DNA from: CAZMGV01 sp964565925 | GTDB taxonomy: Bacteria > JAGRBM01 > JAHCIT01 | Length of the DNA: 64,000 nt | Direction: 5' to 3' | Assembly: GCA_964565925.1 (NCBI GenBank) | Contig: CAZMGV010000021.1 | Coordinates: forward strand, 6,763-70,762 | Shown: positions 17,477-25,267 of the stretch, piece after piece | Layout: each line of letters starts with the position of its first letter | How positions within the stretch are numbered: the first letter of the stretch is position 1 | Notes under the pieces: generated by a model | Seen by the model: only the letters and a program-made list of their open reading frames with translations | What the model was told of the DNA's origin: nothing | The model's database searches: none | Position numbers and translations under genes: made by a program

Positions 17477-17579
17477 CGGAATACTCCTTGAGCCAGAGCC
17501 GGTTCGGGACCTTCGGACAGGGATATCTCTTGTCTGCAATTGTCGCGGATTTTCCGGCCGCTGGCAACAGGTCAGTCAC

Positions 17580-18728
17580 TCATTCGAGCCCGAGCTTACG
17601 CGCGATAATCACCTTCATAACCTCGTTGGTTCCGGCGAAGATCGACTGCACCCGCGCATCGGTATACATGCGGGCGATCGGGTATTCCGTCATGTAGCCG
17701 TAGCCGCCGTGAAGCTGGAGGCAACGGTCGACCACCGTCTTCAAGGTGTCGGTCACCCAGTATTTCGCCATGGAGACCTCTTTCACGACGTCTTTCCCGG
17801 CAATATGGGCTTCGATCAGCCTGTCCACGAACGCCTGCCCGACTTCGACCTGCGTGGCGCATTCGGCCAGCACGAACTGGGTGTTCTGCATCTTGCCCAG
17901 CGGCGCGCCGAATACCTCCCGCTCCTTCACGTATTTGACCGTGTGATCGACAGCCGACGCCATGTTCGCCATGCAACGCACGGCGACCACGAGCCGTTCC
18001 TGCTGGAGTTTCGTCATCAGCTGGTAGAAGCCCTTGTTCTCCTCGCCGAGCAGATGCGAGCGAGGCACCCGCACGTCTTCCAGGAACAGTTCCGAGGTGT
18101 CGTTTGCCTTGAGGCCGATCTTCTTCAGGTTGCGGCCCTTTCGGAAACCGGGCAGCGAGGTATCGACGAGGAACAGCGAAATCCCCTTGTAAGGAGGATT
18201 CGCATCGGGGTTGGTCTTGGCGGCGATCACCACCCAGTCGCAGAGCTGGCCGTTGGTGATAAACGTTTTCTGGCCGCTGATGACATAGTCGTCCCCGTCC
18301 TTGCGCGCCGTCGTCTGGATACCGGCCAGGTTCGACCCGTAGCCGGGTTCGGTCATGCCGACGGCAAGTATCTTGTCGCCCGTGAGCAGCCCCGGCAGCA
18401 CCTGCTTTTTCAGTTCCGGTTTCAGCCAGTCGACCAGATACGGGGCCACCACATCGTTGTGCAGCGACAGGCCGAAACCGGCCACATTCGCCCGTCCGAC
18501 TTCCTCGATCAGCACCACCGAATAGAGCCAGTCGGCCCCGGCGCCGCCGAACTCTTCCGGCATCCAGGGAACGAGGTAACCCTGCTTGCCAGCCTTCTTC
18601 CACACGTCACGGGAAACCATGCCGGCGTCTTCATACTCTTCGTAGTGCGGGACCACTTCCTTCTCCAGAAACTTGCGGAAGTTCTGGCGGAAGAGATCGT
18701 GCTCCGGTTTAAACAGCGTGCGTTCCAT
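17580..18728 (-). CDS. Long-chain-type acyl-CoA dehydrogenase
   Basis: A 382-residue FAD enzyme that forms 2-enoyl-CoA. It has the flavin-contacting AVGMTEPGYGSNLAGIQTTA and YVISGQKTFITNG, and the C-terminal LHGGYGYMTEYP and IFAGTNEVMK. The Glu used by medium-chain enzymes in the YEGT motif is Ala here, but the alternative catalytic Glu of the long-chain and isovaleryl types is present in LQQERLVVAV, so it should be active on long or branched substrates. It lies 39 bp after the double-GST_N gene on the same strand, probably one operon. Confidence 0.92.
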   Translation of the reverse strand: MERTLFKPEHDLFRQNFRKFLEKEVVPHYEEYEDAGMVSRDVWKKAGKQGYLVPWMPEEFGGAGADWLYSVVLIEEVGRANVAGFGLSLHNDVVAPYLVDWLKPELKKQVLPGLLTGDKILAVGMTEPGYGSNLAGIQTTARKDGDDYVISGQKTFITNGQLCDWVVIAAKTNPDANPPYKGISLFLVDTSLPGFRKGRNLKKIGLKANDTSELFLEDVRVPRSHLLGEENKGFYQLMTKLQQERLVVAVRCMANMASAVDHTVKYVKEREVFGAPLGKMQNTQFVLAECATQVEVGQAFVDRLIEAHIAGKDVVKEVSMAKYWVTDTLKTVVDRCLQLHGGYGYMTEYPIARMYTDARVQSIFAGTNEVMKVIIARKLGLE

Positions 18729-18767
18729 TTGTGTTCCTGTTCAGACGGCTCCGGTGAGAGAAGCCGT

Positions 18768-19463
18768 TCATGCACCGTAGGTGCTGTTCAGATATCTGCG
18801 GATATCGGCCGACTCGAACATGGCCTTGCCGGTGTTCGGGTCGACCAGATACGGGACCATCATTTTGCCGGAAAGCTTCACGAACTCCTCGCGGCTCGGG
18901 CTTTTCTTTCCCACGTTATGGAGAAGATAGGGAAGCTCCAGCTCGCAGAGCGTCTCCCGGGCGATACGGCAGTATGGACTTCCCTCGAAGCTGTACAGTT
19001 CCAGCATCTTGTCGGGACGTTTCGACGGGCGCGCCCGGCCGCCGCGGGCCGTACGGCTCGCCGACGCGAGCATCGACGTGAAGTTGGCCAGCGGATCGAT
19101 GGCGAGCAGCGGCCCCGGGGAACGGCCGCCGTAATTCTTGAACAGATAGGTGATGATGTCGGCCGATTCGTAGAGCTGCACGCCGGTGTTCGGGTCCACG
19201 AGGAACGGGAACATCTCCTTGCCGCCCAGCTGTTTCACCTTCGGGCGGTAGATCTGGCCGCCCTTGGGGCACGGATAGATGACCGCTTCCAGATCGAGTT
19301 CGGTGAGCGCTTCTCGGACTTTCCGGCAGAAGGGGCAGTTCTCGAATTCGTAGAGTTCCAGCGGACGGCCCGGCCGCTTGGCGGGGGCCTCGGCGACGAC
19401 ACCGGCGCCCAGCCTGGCGATCGTGGCGAGCAGGGACGATCCGATATCCAGCGGCGTGCTCAA
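18768..19463 (-). CDS. Tandem glutathione S-transferase N-terminal domain (thioredoxin-fold) protein
   Basis: A 231-residue protein with two thioredoxin-fold modules and no GST C-terminal domain. Module 1 (about residues 35-112) has the redox-type motif NCPFC; module 2 (about 153-230) has SPYC, with one Cys lost. Each continues with a VPFLVDPNTG-like cis-Pro loop and an ESADI segment, the glutathione-binding signature. This repeat-of-two architecture is found in some proteobacteria and in plastid proteins; the reaction is unknown, possibly a glutathione-dependent reductase. First gene of an operon with the acyl-CoA dehydrogenase. Confidence 0.82.
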   Translation of the reverse strand: MSTPLDIGSSLLATIARLGAGVVAEAPAKRPGRPLELYEFENCPFCRKVREALTELDLEAVIYPCPKGGQIYRPKVKQLGGKEMFPFLVDPNTGVQLYESADIITYLFKNYGGRSPGPLLAIDPLANFTSMLASASRTARGGRARPSKRPDKMLELYSFEGSPYCRIARETLCELELPYLLHNVGKKSPSREEFVKLSGKMMVPYLVDPNTGKAMFESADIRRYLNSTYGA

Positions 19464-19602
19464 AGGTTATGTCACTCCCTTAAAACCCCGTTTGGAGCGG
19501 GCTCAATCCGACCATGTAATGGAACTCCCCGCGGATGCAAGAGCGCCGCTGCGCCGGCTGTCACGTGAAACTCCGTCAGCAGTTCGCCGTCCAGTTCCGC
19601 AC

Positions 19603-19616
19603 TGACTCGCGAGTCA
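19603..19616. promoter_or_regulatory. Operator-like palindrome between two divergent acyl-CoA dehydrogenase operons
   Basis: TGACTCGCGAGTCA is a perfect 14-bp palindrome midway between the divergent GST_N/dehydrogenase operon and the two-subunit dehydrogenase operon. It resembles a TetR-type repressor site. The remainder of 19464-19731 shows no other signal I can defend. Confidence 0.5.
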
Positions 19617-19731
19617 ATTTCGCGCTCAATAGAAATCACAGTTTTTAGACGTCTGGTTGGCGCGGCCTGTCCGGACGGCTACGAAAGCGGGGCCGGGAAA
19701 CCCGGTTCTATTGAAGGAGAAGCGTTCCGCC

Positions 19732-20919
19732 ATGGACATGTCATTCACTCCCGAGCAGATCAAATTCCGCGAAGAGGTCCGCGCCTGGATCCAGGGCGCG
19801 ATGCCCGCCCACATCAGGACGAAAGCACAGAACGGTGCCCACTTCGAACACGAAGACACGATGGAGTGGCACAGGATTCTGGCCAAGAAGGGCTGGGCCG
19901 CGCCCCACTGGCCAAAGGAAGTCGGCGGCACCGGCTGGGACGCCACCCAGCGGTTCATCTGGGTCGAGGAGTGCTCGCGCGCGAACACGCCGCCGCTCTC
20001 GCCGTTCGGGCTCTCCATGGTGGGTCCGCTGATCATCCAGTTCGGCACACCGGAGCAGAAAGCCCGATTCCTGCCGAAGATTCTCGCCGGCGAGGAAGTG
20101 TGGTGCCAGGGCTACTCCGAGCCCAACGCCGGTTCCGATCTCGCCAGCCTGCGGCTGAAGGCCGACAAGGACGGTGACTACTATGTCCTGAACGGACAGA
20201 AGACCTGGACGACGTACGCACAGCATGCAGACTGGATCTTCGTGCTCTGCCGCACGAAGGCCGACGGCAAGCAGCAGGAAGGCATCACCTTCGTGCTCGT
20301 GGACGTGAAAAACACCCCGGGTGTCACGGTCAAGCCGTTCCTCACGACCGGCGGCACACCGGCTTTCTCGGAAACCTGGTTCGAGAACGCCAGGGTCCCC
20401 CAGTCCAACCGCGTCGGCACTGAAAACGGCGGCTGGACGATGGCGAAGGCGCTGCTCGGCCATGAACGCACGATGATCGCCGGCGTCGGTGAAACCCGCC
20501 GCTACATCAATCTGCTGAAACGCATCGCGAAGGAAACCCCTGTCGGCACGAAGACGCTGCTCGACGACCCGCAGTTCAAGAAACGCATTGCCGCGCTCGA
20601 AATCAAGCACCGGGCGCTCATGGTGGCCAACTACCGGACGCTCTCGGCCGCCCAGCTCGGCCGCGCGCCCGGTCCCGAGAGTTCGATTCTCAAGCTGATC
20701 GGCTCGGAACTCCAGCAATTCGCCTTCGAGCTGATGATGGACGCCATGGGTCACGACGCGCTCGGCTGGTTCGACTCCGGAGACAACGCCCTGCCCAAGC
20801 ACGAGCAGTGGGTCGCCTCCCAGTACAACTACCTGCGTGCCACCACCATTTACGGCGGCTCGAACGAGATCCAGCGAAACATCATCGCCAAGCTGATTCT
20901 CCAGCTGCCCGGCGCGTGA
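19732..20919 (+). CDS. Acyl-CoA dehydrogenase, large subunit of a two-subunit enzyme (PimC-like)
   Basis: A 395-residue dehydrogenase beginning MDMSFTPEQIKFREEVRAW, a start typical of the PimC/FadE two-subunit class. It has CQGYSEPNAGSDLASL and YVLNGQKTWTTYAQ (FAD/substrate contacts), LLGHERTMIAGVGE with the probable catalytic Glu, and a C-terminal IYGGSNEIQRNIIAK in which the medium-chain Glu is Gly. The ATG is preceded by AAGGAG. The paired gene begins 31 bp downstream. Such pairs form heterotetramers acting on dicarboxylic, branched or steroid side-chain CoA esters; the exact substrate cannot be told. Confidence 0.9.
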   Translation: MDMSFTPEQIKFREEVRAWIQGAMPAHIRTKAQNGAHFEHEDTMEWHRILAKKGWAAPHWPKEVGGTGWDATQRFIWVEECSRANTPPLSPFGLSMVGPLIIQFGTPEQKARFLPKILAGEEVWCQGYSEPNAGSDLASLRLKADKDGDYYVLNGQKTWTTYAQHADWIFVLCRTKADGKQQEGITFVLVDVKNTPGVTVKPFLTTGGTPAFSETWFENARVPQSNRVGTENGGWTMAKALLGHERTMIAGVGETRRYINLLKRIAKETPVGTKTLLDDPQFKKRIAALEIKHRALMVANYRTLSAAQLGRAPGPESSILKLIGSELQQFAFELMMDAMGHDALGWFDSGDNALPKHEQWVASQYNYLRATTIYGGSNEIQRNIIAKLILQLPGA

Positions 20920-20950
20920 TCCCGCAACTTCCGACTGAGGACAAGAGACC

Positions 20951-22111
20951 ATGAATTTCGACCTTAACGATGAACAGAAGATGCTCGTGGCGGCCGCCGC
21001 CAAATGGGTGAAGAACGACTCGAACGTGGAGCGGTTCCGCAAGGCCCGCGCCACCGCACAGGGCTGGGACAAGGCCGTCTGGAAGAAGATGGCGGAGAAC
21101 GGCTGGATGGGCGTGGCCTATTCGGAAGAAGCCGGAGGATTCGGCGGCACGTTCGTCGACATCGCGCTGATTCTGGAACAACTGGGCCGCGGCCTCGTGC
21201 CCGAACCCTATATCGCCTCGGTGATTCTGGCCGGCGAGGCGATCGCCCGGCTCGGAACCCCCGCCCAGCGCGAGAAGTTCCTGACGCCCATGATCGAAGG
21301 AAACACGACGCTGGCGCTTGCCTATGCGGAGAAGCAGAGCCGCTATAACCTGAACGACTGCCTGACGAAGGCGGAAAAATCAGGCTCCGGCTACAAGATC
21401 TCCGGCGAGAAGCGCTGGGTGCTGAACGGCCACGCCGCCGACCAGATCGTTGTGGCGGCCCGGACCTCCGGCGGACAGCTGGACGCGAGCGGCCTCAGCT
21501 TCTTCATCGTGGACGCAAATGCCAAGGGACTTACCCGGACGGCGGTGAACGGCATGGACGGCCAGAAGACCGGCCTTCTCAAGTTCGACAACGTGGAACT
21601 CCCGGCCGACCGGCTGCTCGGCAAGGAAGGCGCGGCGCTCTCGGAACTGGAACGCATCGTCGACCGCGGAGCCGCGGCGGCCTGCGCCGAAGCCCAGGGC
21701 GGCATCAACGAAATGTTCGAGCGAACGGTGCTGTATCTCAAGCAGCGCGAGCAGTTCGGCAAGCCCATCGGCACCTTCCAGGCACTCCAGCACCGGGCGG
21801 CCGACATGTTCGCCCAGGTGGAGCTCTGCAAGTCGATGATGATTCTGGCCGCTATCAAGGCGGACGAAACCGACGAAACGGAACGCAAGGAACAGATCTC
21901 CGCCGCCAAGGCCTATCTCACCGAAGGCGGCTGGGTGGTCCAGAAGCAGACGATCCAGCTCCACGGCGGCATCGGCATCACGGACGAGCAGGACGTGGGC
22001 CTGTTCTTCAAGCGCGTACGCGTACTGCAGGGTCTGTTCGGCGACGCCGACCACCACACGGAACGGTTCGCCTCGCTCTCCAGCTTCACGCGCGAAATCA
22101 GAAGCGCCTGA
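20951..22111 (+). CDS. Acyl-CoA dehydrogenase, small subunit of a two-subunit enzyme (PimD-like)
   Basis: A 386-residue protein beginning MNFDLNDEQKMLVAAAAKW, the typical start of the partner subunit in PimC/PimD-like enzymes. The flavin-site segment is degenerate (LAYAEKQSRYNLNDC in place of the T-E-P-x-x-G-S-D pattern), while the C-terminal LHGGIGITDEQDVGLFFKR is kept. This fits a subunit that completes the FAD site of its partner. A GAGGA site precedes the ATG, and a strong bidirectional terminator follows. Confidence 0.9.
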   Translation: MNFDLNDEQKMLVAAAAKWVKNDSNVERFRKARATAQGWDKAVWKKMAENGWMGVAYSEEAGGFGGTFVDIALILEQLGRGLVPEPYIASVILAGEAIARLGTPAQREKFLTPMIEGNTTLALAYAEKQSRYNLNDCLTKAEKSGSGYKISGEKRWVLNGHAADQIVVAARTSGGQLDASGLSFFIVDANAKGLTRTAVNGMDGQKTGLLKFDNVELPADRLLGKEGAALSELERIVDRGAAAACAEAQGGINEMFERTVLYLKQREQFGKPIGTFQALQHRAADMFAQVELCKSMMILAAIKADETDETERKEQISAAKAYLTEGGWVVQKQTIQLHGGIGITDEQDVGLFFKRVRVLQGLFGDADHHTERFASLSSFTREIRSA

Positions 22112-22125
22112 CAGCGAACAACTGT

Positions 22126-22168
22126 AAAAGAAAACGGGGAGCGGCAGGCCGCTCCCCGTTTTCTTTTT
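22126..22168. terminator. Bidirectional intrinsic terminator
   Basis: A 20-bp perfect stem (22126-22145 with 22148-22167), A-rich on the left and T-rich on the right, serving both the plus-strand dehydrogenase and the minus-strand lipoprotein. Its core is repeated at 23258-23289. Confidence 0.9.
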
Positions 22169-22181
22169 CAAACCGTCGAGC

Positions 22182-23024
22182 TTATTCGCGAGCGGTGCAC
22201 TGCAGCGTCACCGGAATCTCCTGGCTCGCCTGACCCGTCACATCAATCGTCGCCGTGGCAGACGTCGTGCCGTCATAAACCATGGAGAAGGTGAAACCGG
22301 TCGAGCCGATGGACACCGTCCCGCTCGGGCAGGTTCCGTCATTACAGACCGAGTAGGAGTCCTTGCCTTCGCCATAGGTGATCGCGAACACCAGCGCATC
22401 CACGCCCGGGATTCCGTCCAGTTCCGGAACATCCAGAGAAACAGTCGTCTCGCCGTAGATATCCGAACAGGGATCGCCGGTCGTAATATCGTAGCTGCCG
22501 TCCGAGGTGGACGTAGAGTCTCCGAATTTGACCTCGGATGTGGAATCAACACTCCAGTCTGTGCCCGAGGACCAAACCGCCGTCGTGCTGATCGTCAGCT
22601 CCGCGCCATTTTCGCTATTAAGGGTTTCGGTCGTATCAATCGTGACCGTGGCGGGGTTCGAGAAAGTGACCGTGAGTTCGCCGGAGGTGATATTGGGCAT
22701 GAAGGTATCGCAGGGGAACGTGATGGTCACAACCGCGCCGTCGGCAACGGCGCAGGCGTCGTCAATGGCGTTCGCATACGCGGTCGCCGCGTTAGCGGGC
22801 GTCGGTGTTACGTCCGTCGCGGAAATACCGCTGCCGTCAATCAGCGACAGAAGGGCCCCTTCCGTCTCAGCGCCCTGGGCGCTGCCCACCACCGAGTCAG
22901 CGAAGCCGTTGCCGGTGCCGCCGGTGCCGCTACCGCTGCTGCTGCAGGCCGACGAACCGAGGGCGAGCGCGAGCGAGAGGCCGCCCATCGCGATTGTGCT
23001 TAGAACCAGATTCTTCTTGAACAT
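22182..23024 (-). CDS. Lipoprotein, member of a duplicated pair
   Basis: A 280-residue lipoprotein with lipobox SSAC (Cys27) followed by a long Ser/Gly tether. The mature part is rich in Thr, Ser, Asp and Val with regular alternation, suggesting an all-beta fold, and has few Lys/Arg. It shares with the gene at 23309-24169 the signal peptide, the first 25 mature residues, a DPCS block, YSVCNDGTCP and a C-terminal LQC-T-x-RE; the middle is diverged. No catalytic motif is visible; probably a surface protein. It has its own promoter region, leader and terminator, matching those of its neighbour. Confidence 0.85.
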   Translation of the reverse strand: MFKKNLVLSTIAMGGLSLALALGSSACSSSGSGTGGTGNGFADSVVGSAQGAETEGALLSLIDGSGISATDVTPTPANAATAYANAIDDACAVADGAVVTITFPCDTFMPNITSGELTVTFSNPATVTIDTTETLNSENGAELTISTTAVWSSGTDWSVDSTSEVKFGDSTSTSDGSYDITTGDPCSDIYGETTVSLDVPELDGIPGVDALVFAITYGEGKDSYSVCNDGTCPSGTVSIGSTGFTFSMVYDGTTSATATIDVTGQASQEIPVTLQCTARE

Positions 23025-23193
23025 GTAAACATAACTCCTGTTTAGACCCGAACCCTTCCCGGATTCCGGCAGAGCCCTCTTCGGGCCCCATGGGGTTGAT
23101 GGATGAGCCGTTCTCCGGGACCGGTCGAACAGCGGCTGACGGAGGCACTTTAGTGAATGGACGAAGAGTCGTTAAGTAAGCGCCATCACTTAA
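23025..23193 (-). promoter_or_regulatory. Conserved leader and operator of the first lipoprotein copy
   Basis: About 165 nt upstream of the ATG is nearly identical to the region upstream of the second copy. It includes the ribosome site CAGGAGTT, a CCCCATGGGG palindrome, a GCCC/GGGC mini-hairpin, and at 23172-23193 an imperfect copy (one mismatch) of the TTAAGTGA-N6-TCACTTAA palindrome. Upstream on the minus strand, TTGGCT and TATGTA spaced by 16 nt may be the promoter. Confidence 0.5.
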
Positions 23194-23257
23194 TGCATTT
23201 TTTCACAGATACATATCAAAACGATACGCTTAGCCAATTGGTTCCGTTGCAACAATG

Positions 23258-23289
23258 AAAACGGGGAGCGGCGTGCCGCTCCCCGTTTT
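23258..23289. terminator. Intrinsic terminator of the second lipoprotein copy
   Basis: A 15-bp perfect stem (23258-23272 with 23275-23289), the same stem sequence as the core of the 22126-22168 terminator apart from the loop. Confidence 0.88.
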
Positions 23290-23308
23290 GCGTTTCAGAC
23301 CGTCGCGA

Positions 23309-24169
23309 TTATTCGCGAGGCGTGCACTGGAGAGTCGACGTGACGGTCTCGTCAACACCGCCGGCCGGAGCCGAGATGGTGATCGACGCGGTCGTCGTGC
23401 CGTCGAAAGTCGCCGTGATCGTGTAGACGCCTTCCAGGCCGATCTCGAACTCGCCGTCCGGGCAGGTCCCGTCGTTGCAGACCGAGTAGTCGGTGTAGGT
23501 ACCGGCGAAGGTCGGCGAAACCGGCAGATCCGCCAGTTCCGGCGTATCCAGTTCGACCACTACATCACCATTGATCGTCGAGCACGGGTCGTCCACAGCG
23601 ATCGTGTATTCGCCCGAGGTCGTCGAGGTCGCACCGCCGAAGGTCACGACGCTGTCAGAGGTTACCGTCCAGGTACCGCCGCTGAACGTCGCGCTGGAGT
23701 TGATCTCCATCGTCACGCCGGCTTCGGTCGTCAGAACGTCTTCCGGGTCCGTCACGAACGTCACCGAATCGTCGGTGTCTTCGAACGTCACCGTGATCGT
23801 GCCGGAGGTGAACTGAGAGAGGCCGTCGTTCGTGCACGGCGTGCTGAGGTCGATCGTCACCACGTTGAGCGGGTCAACCGTTGCGCAGGAGCCAACGGCA
23901 GTCGCGTAGGCAGCCGCGGCGTCGTTCTCGTTAGACACAGCGGTTTTGAATTCAATTGACGCAGTGCCGTTCAGAATAGTGCCGTCAGCCAGCGTGAGCA
24001 GGGTATTTTCAGTTTCGGCACCTTGCGAGCTGGCGAGAACTGAATCGGCCAAGCCGTTGCCGGAGCCCGAGCCGCCACCGCTGCTGCTGCAGGCCGACGA
24101 ACCGAGGGCCAACGCGAGCGAGAGGCCGCCCATCGCGATAGTATTCAGTACAAAATTCTTCTTGAACAT
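23309..24169 (-). CDS. Lipoprotein, member of a duplicated pair
   Basis: A 286-residue lipoprotein with lipobox SSAC (Cys27), nearly identical in its first 30 residues to the gene at 22182-23024 and alignable through the DPCS, YSVCNDGTCP and C-terminal LQC-TPRE blocks. The mature protein is strongly acidic and Thr/Ser-rich, consistent with a beta-sandwich or barrel-like surface protein. The central 170 residues differ widely between copies while the upstream DNA and the signal region hardly differ. Function unknown. Confidence 0.85.
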   Translation of the reverse strand: MFKKNFVLNTIAMGGLSLALALGSSACSSSGGGSGSGNGLADSVLASSQGAETENTLLTLADGTILNGTASIEFKTAVSNENDAAAAYATAVGSCATVDPLNVVTIDLSTPCTNDGLSQFTSGTITVTFEDTDDSVTFVTDPEDVLTTEAGVTMEINSSATFSGGTWTVTSDSVVTFGGATSTTSGEYTIAVDDPCSTINGDVVVELDTPELADLPVSPTFAGTYTDYSVCNDGTCPDGEFEIGLEGVYTITATFDGTTTASITISAPAGGVDETVTSTLQCTPRE

Positions 24170-24339
24170 GTAAACGTAACTCCTGTTTAGACCCGAACCC
24201 TTCCCGGATTCCGGCGGAGCCCTCTTCGGGCCCCATGGGGTTGATGGATGAGCCGTTCTCCGGGACCGGTCGAACAGCGGCTGACCGGGAACACCTTAGT
24301 GAATGAATGAAGAGTCGTTAAGTGAGCACCGTCACTTAA
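24170..24339 (-). promoter_or_regulatory. Conserved leader and perfect operator of the second lipoprotein copy
   Basis: The counterpart of 23025-23193. TTAAGTGA (24318-24325) and TCACTTAA (24332-24339) form a perfect 8-bp inverted repeat with a 6-bp spacer, about 150 nt before the ATG. It then has the same leader with CCCCATGGGG and the CAGGAGTTAC ribosome site. Confidence 0.55.
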
Positions 24340-24374
24340 TGCACTTTTTAGCGGTATACCAGAACGGTACAGAA

Positions 24375-25139
24375 TCAGGGTTTCTGGAGGCGTTTGCCAC
24401 CGGCAGAGAACCGGGACGATTTCGCGAGACCCCACCGGTTCATGCGGAACTCCATGGCGGTTTCCAGCACGCCGAGGCCGTACTGAACCGACCGCTTGAA
24501 CGAGATCGATGACGCGTCCTCGAAATAGAGAGTGGGGCAGGTGACTTCGCAGATGTCGAACCCGAAATAGATCGCCTGGGCGAGCATCTGATTGTCGAAG
24601 ACGAAGTCGTCGGAGTTTTCCTCGAGCGGCAGGGTTTCGAGCAGTTTGCGGCTGAACGCCCGGTAGCCGGTGTGATACTCCGACAGCTTGTAGCTGACCA
24701 TCAGGTTTTCCGAGAGCGTCAGCATCCGGTTGAACACGTATTTGTAAAACGGCATTCCGCCACGGAGCGCGCCGGTACCCAGAATCCGGGAGCCCAGCGT
24801 GCAGTGGTACAGGTCGTAGGCGATCGGAGCCACCATCGCGGGCAGCAGCTTCGGCGTGTACTGGTAGTCGGGATGGACCATCACGACGATGTCGGCGCCG
24901 CGTTTCAGCGCTTCCGTGTAACAGGTCTTCTGGTTACCGCCGTAGCCCCGGTTTTTGGGGTGGCGGATACAGGGAAGCCCCAGGGCCCTGGCGCGCGCCT
25001 CGGTCTGGTCGCTCGAATGGTCGTCCACGACGAGAATCTCGTCCACGACCTCTCGGGGGACCTCGGAAACGGTACGTTCGAGGGTTTTCTCCGCATTATA
25101 GGCGGGCATCACGCAGACCACTTTTTTGCCGTTCATCAT
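24375..25139 (-). CDS. Family 2 glycosyltransferase
   Basis: About 254 residues of a GT-A glycosyltransferase: VCVMPAYNAEKTLERTV and ILVVDDHSSDQT at the nucleotide-sugar site, HPKNRGYGGNQK, and VHPDYQYTP where the metal-binding DxD motif normally sits. The C-terminal half has a YHTGYRAFS acceptor-side motif and a KR-rich tail. No membrane helices, so it acts at the cytoplasmic face, probably a dolichol-phosphate-mannose-synthase-like or lipid-linked sugar enzyme. The start at 25139 (ATGATG) is chosen over longer frames because the fold starts right there. Confidence 0.87.
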   Translation of the reverse strand: MMNGKKVVCVMPAYNAEKTLERTVSEVPREVVDEILVVDDHSSDQTEARARALGLPCIRHPKNRGYGGNQKTCYTEALKRGADIVVMVHPDYQYTPKLLPAMVAPIAYDLYHCTLGSRILGTGALRGGMPFYKYVFNRMLTLSENLMVSYKLSEYHTGYRAFSRKLLETLPLEENSDDFVFDNQMLAQAIYFGFDICEVTCPTLYFEDASSISFKRSVQYGLGVLETAMEFRMNRWGLAKSSRFSAGGKRLQKP

Positions 25140-25267
25140 GCTGGCGCCAAGAATAGCCACAGAACCCGGCTGAAGGGAACGCGGGCCGGAACTTCTCCAC
25201 AATCAATTCACAGCCCCGAATTTTCGGGTTGTGGCCCCGCGCGGGCGATGCTACTGACACGGGTCCG

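Noticed and set aside
17709..19568. 619-codon frame antisense to the acyl-CoA dehydrogenase and GST_N genes
   Set aside because: It crosses two convincing genes and their spacer and has no domain; a GC-bias artefact.
22930..24236. Short out-of-frame peptides conserved between the two lipoprotein leaders (22930-23148 and 24009-24236)
   Set aside because: They are similar because the DNA itself is duplicated; they overlap the signal peptide codons in another frame and have no ribosome site.
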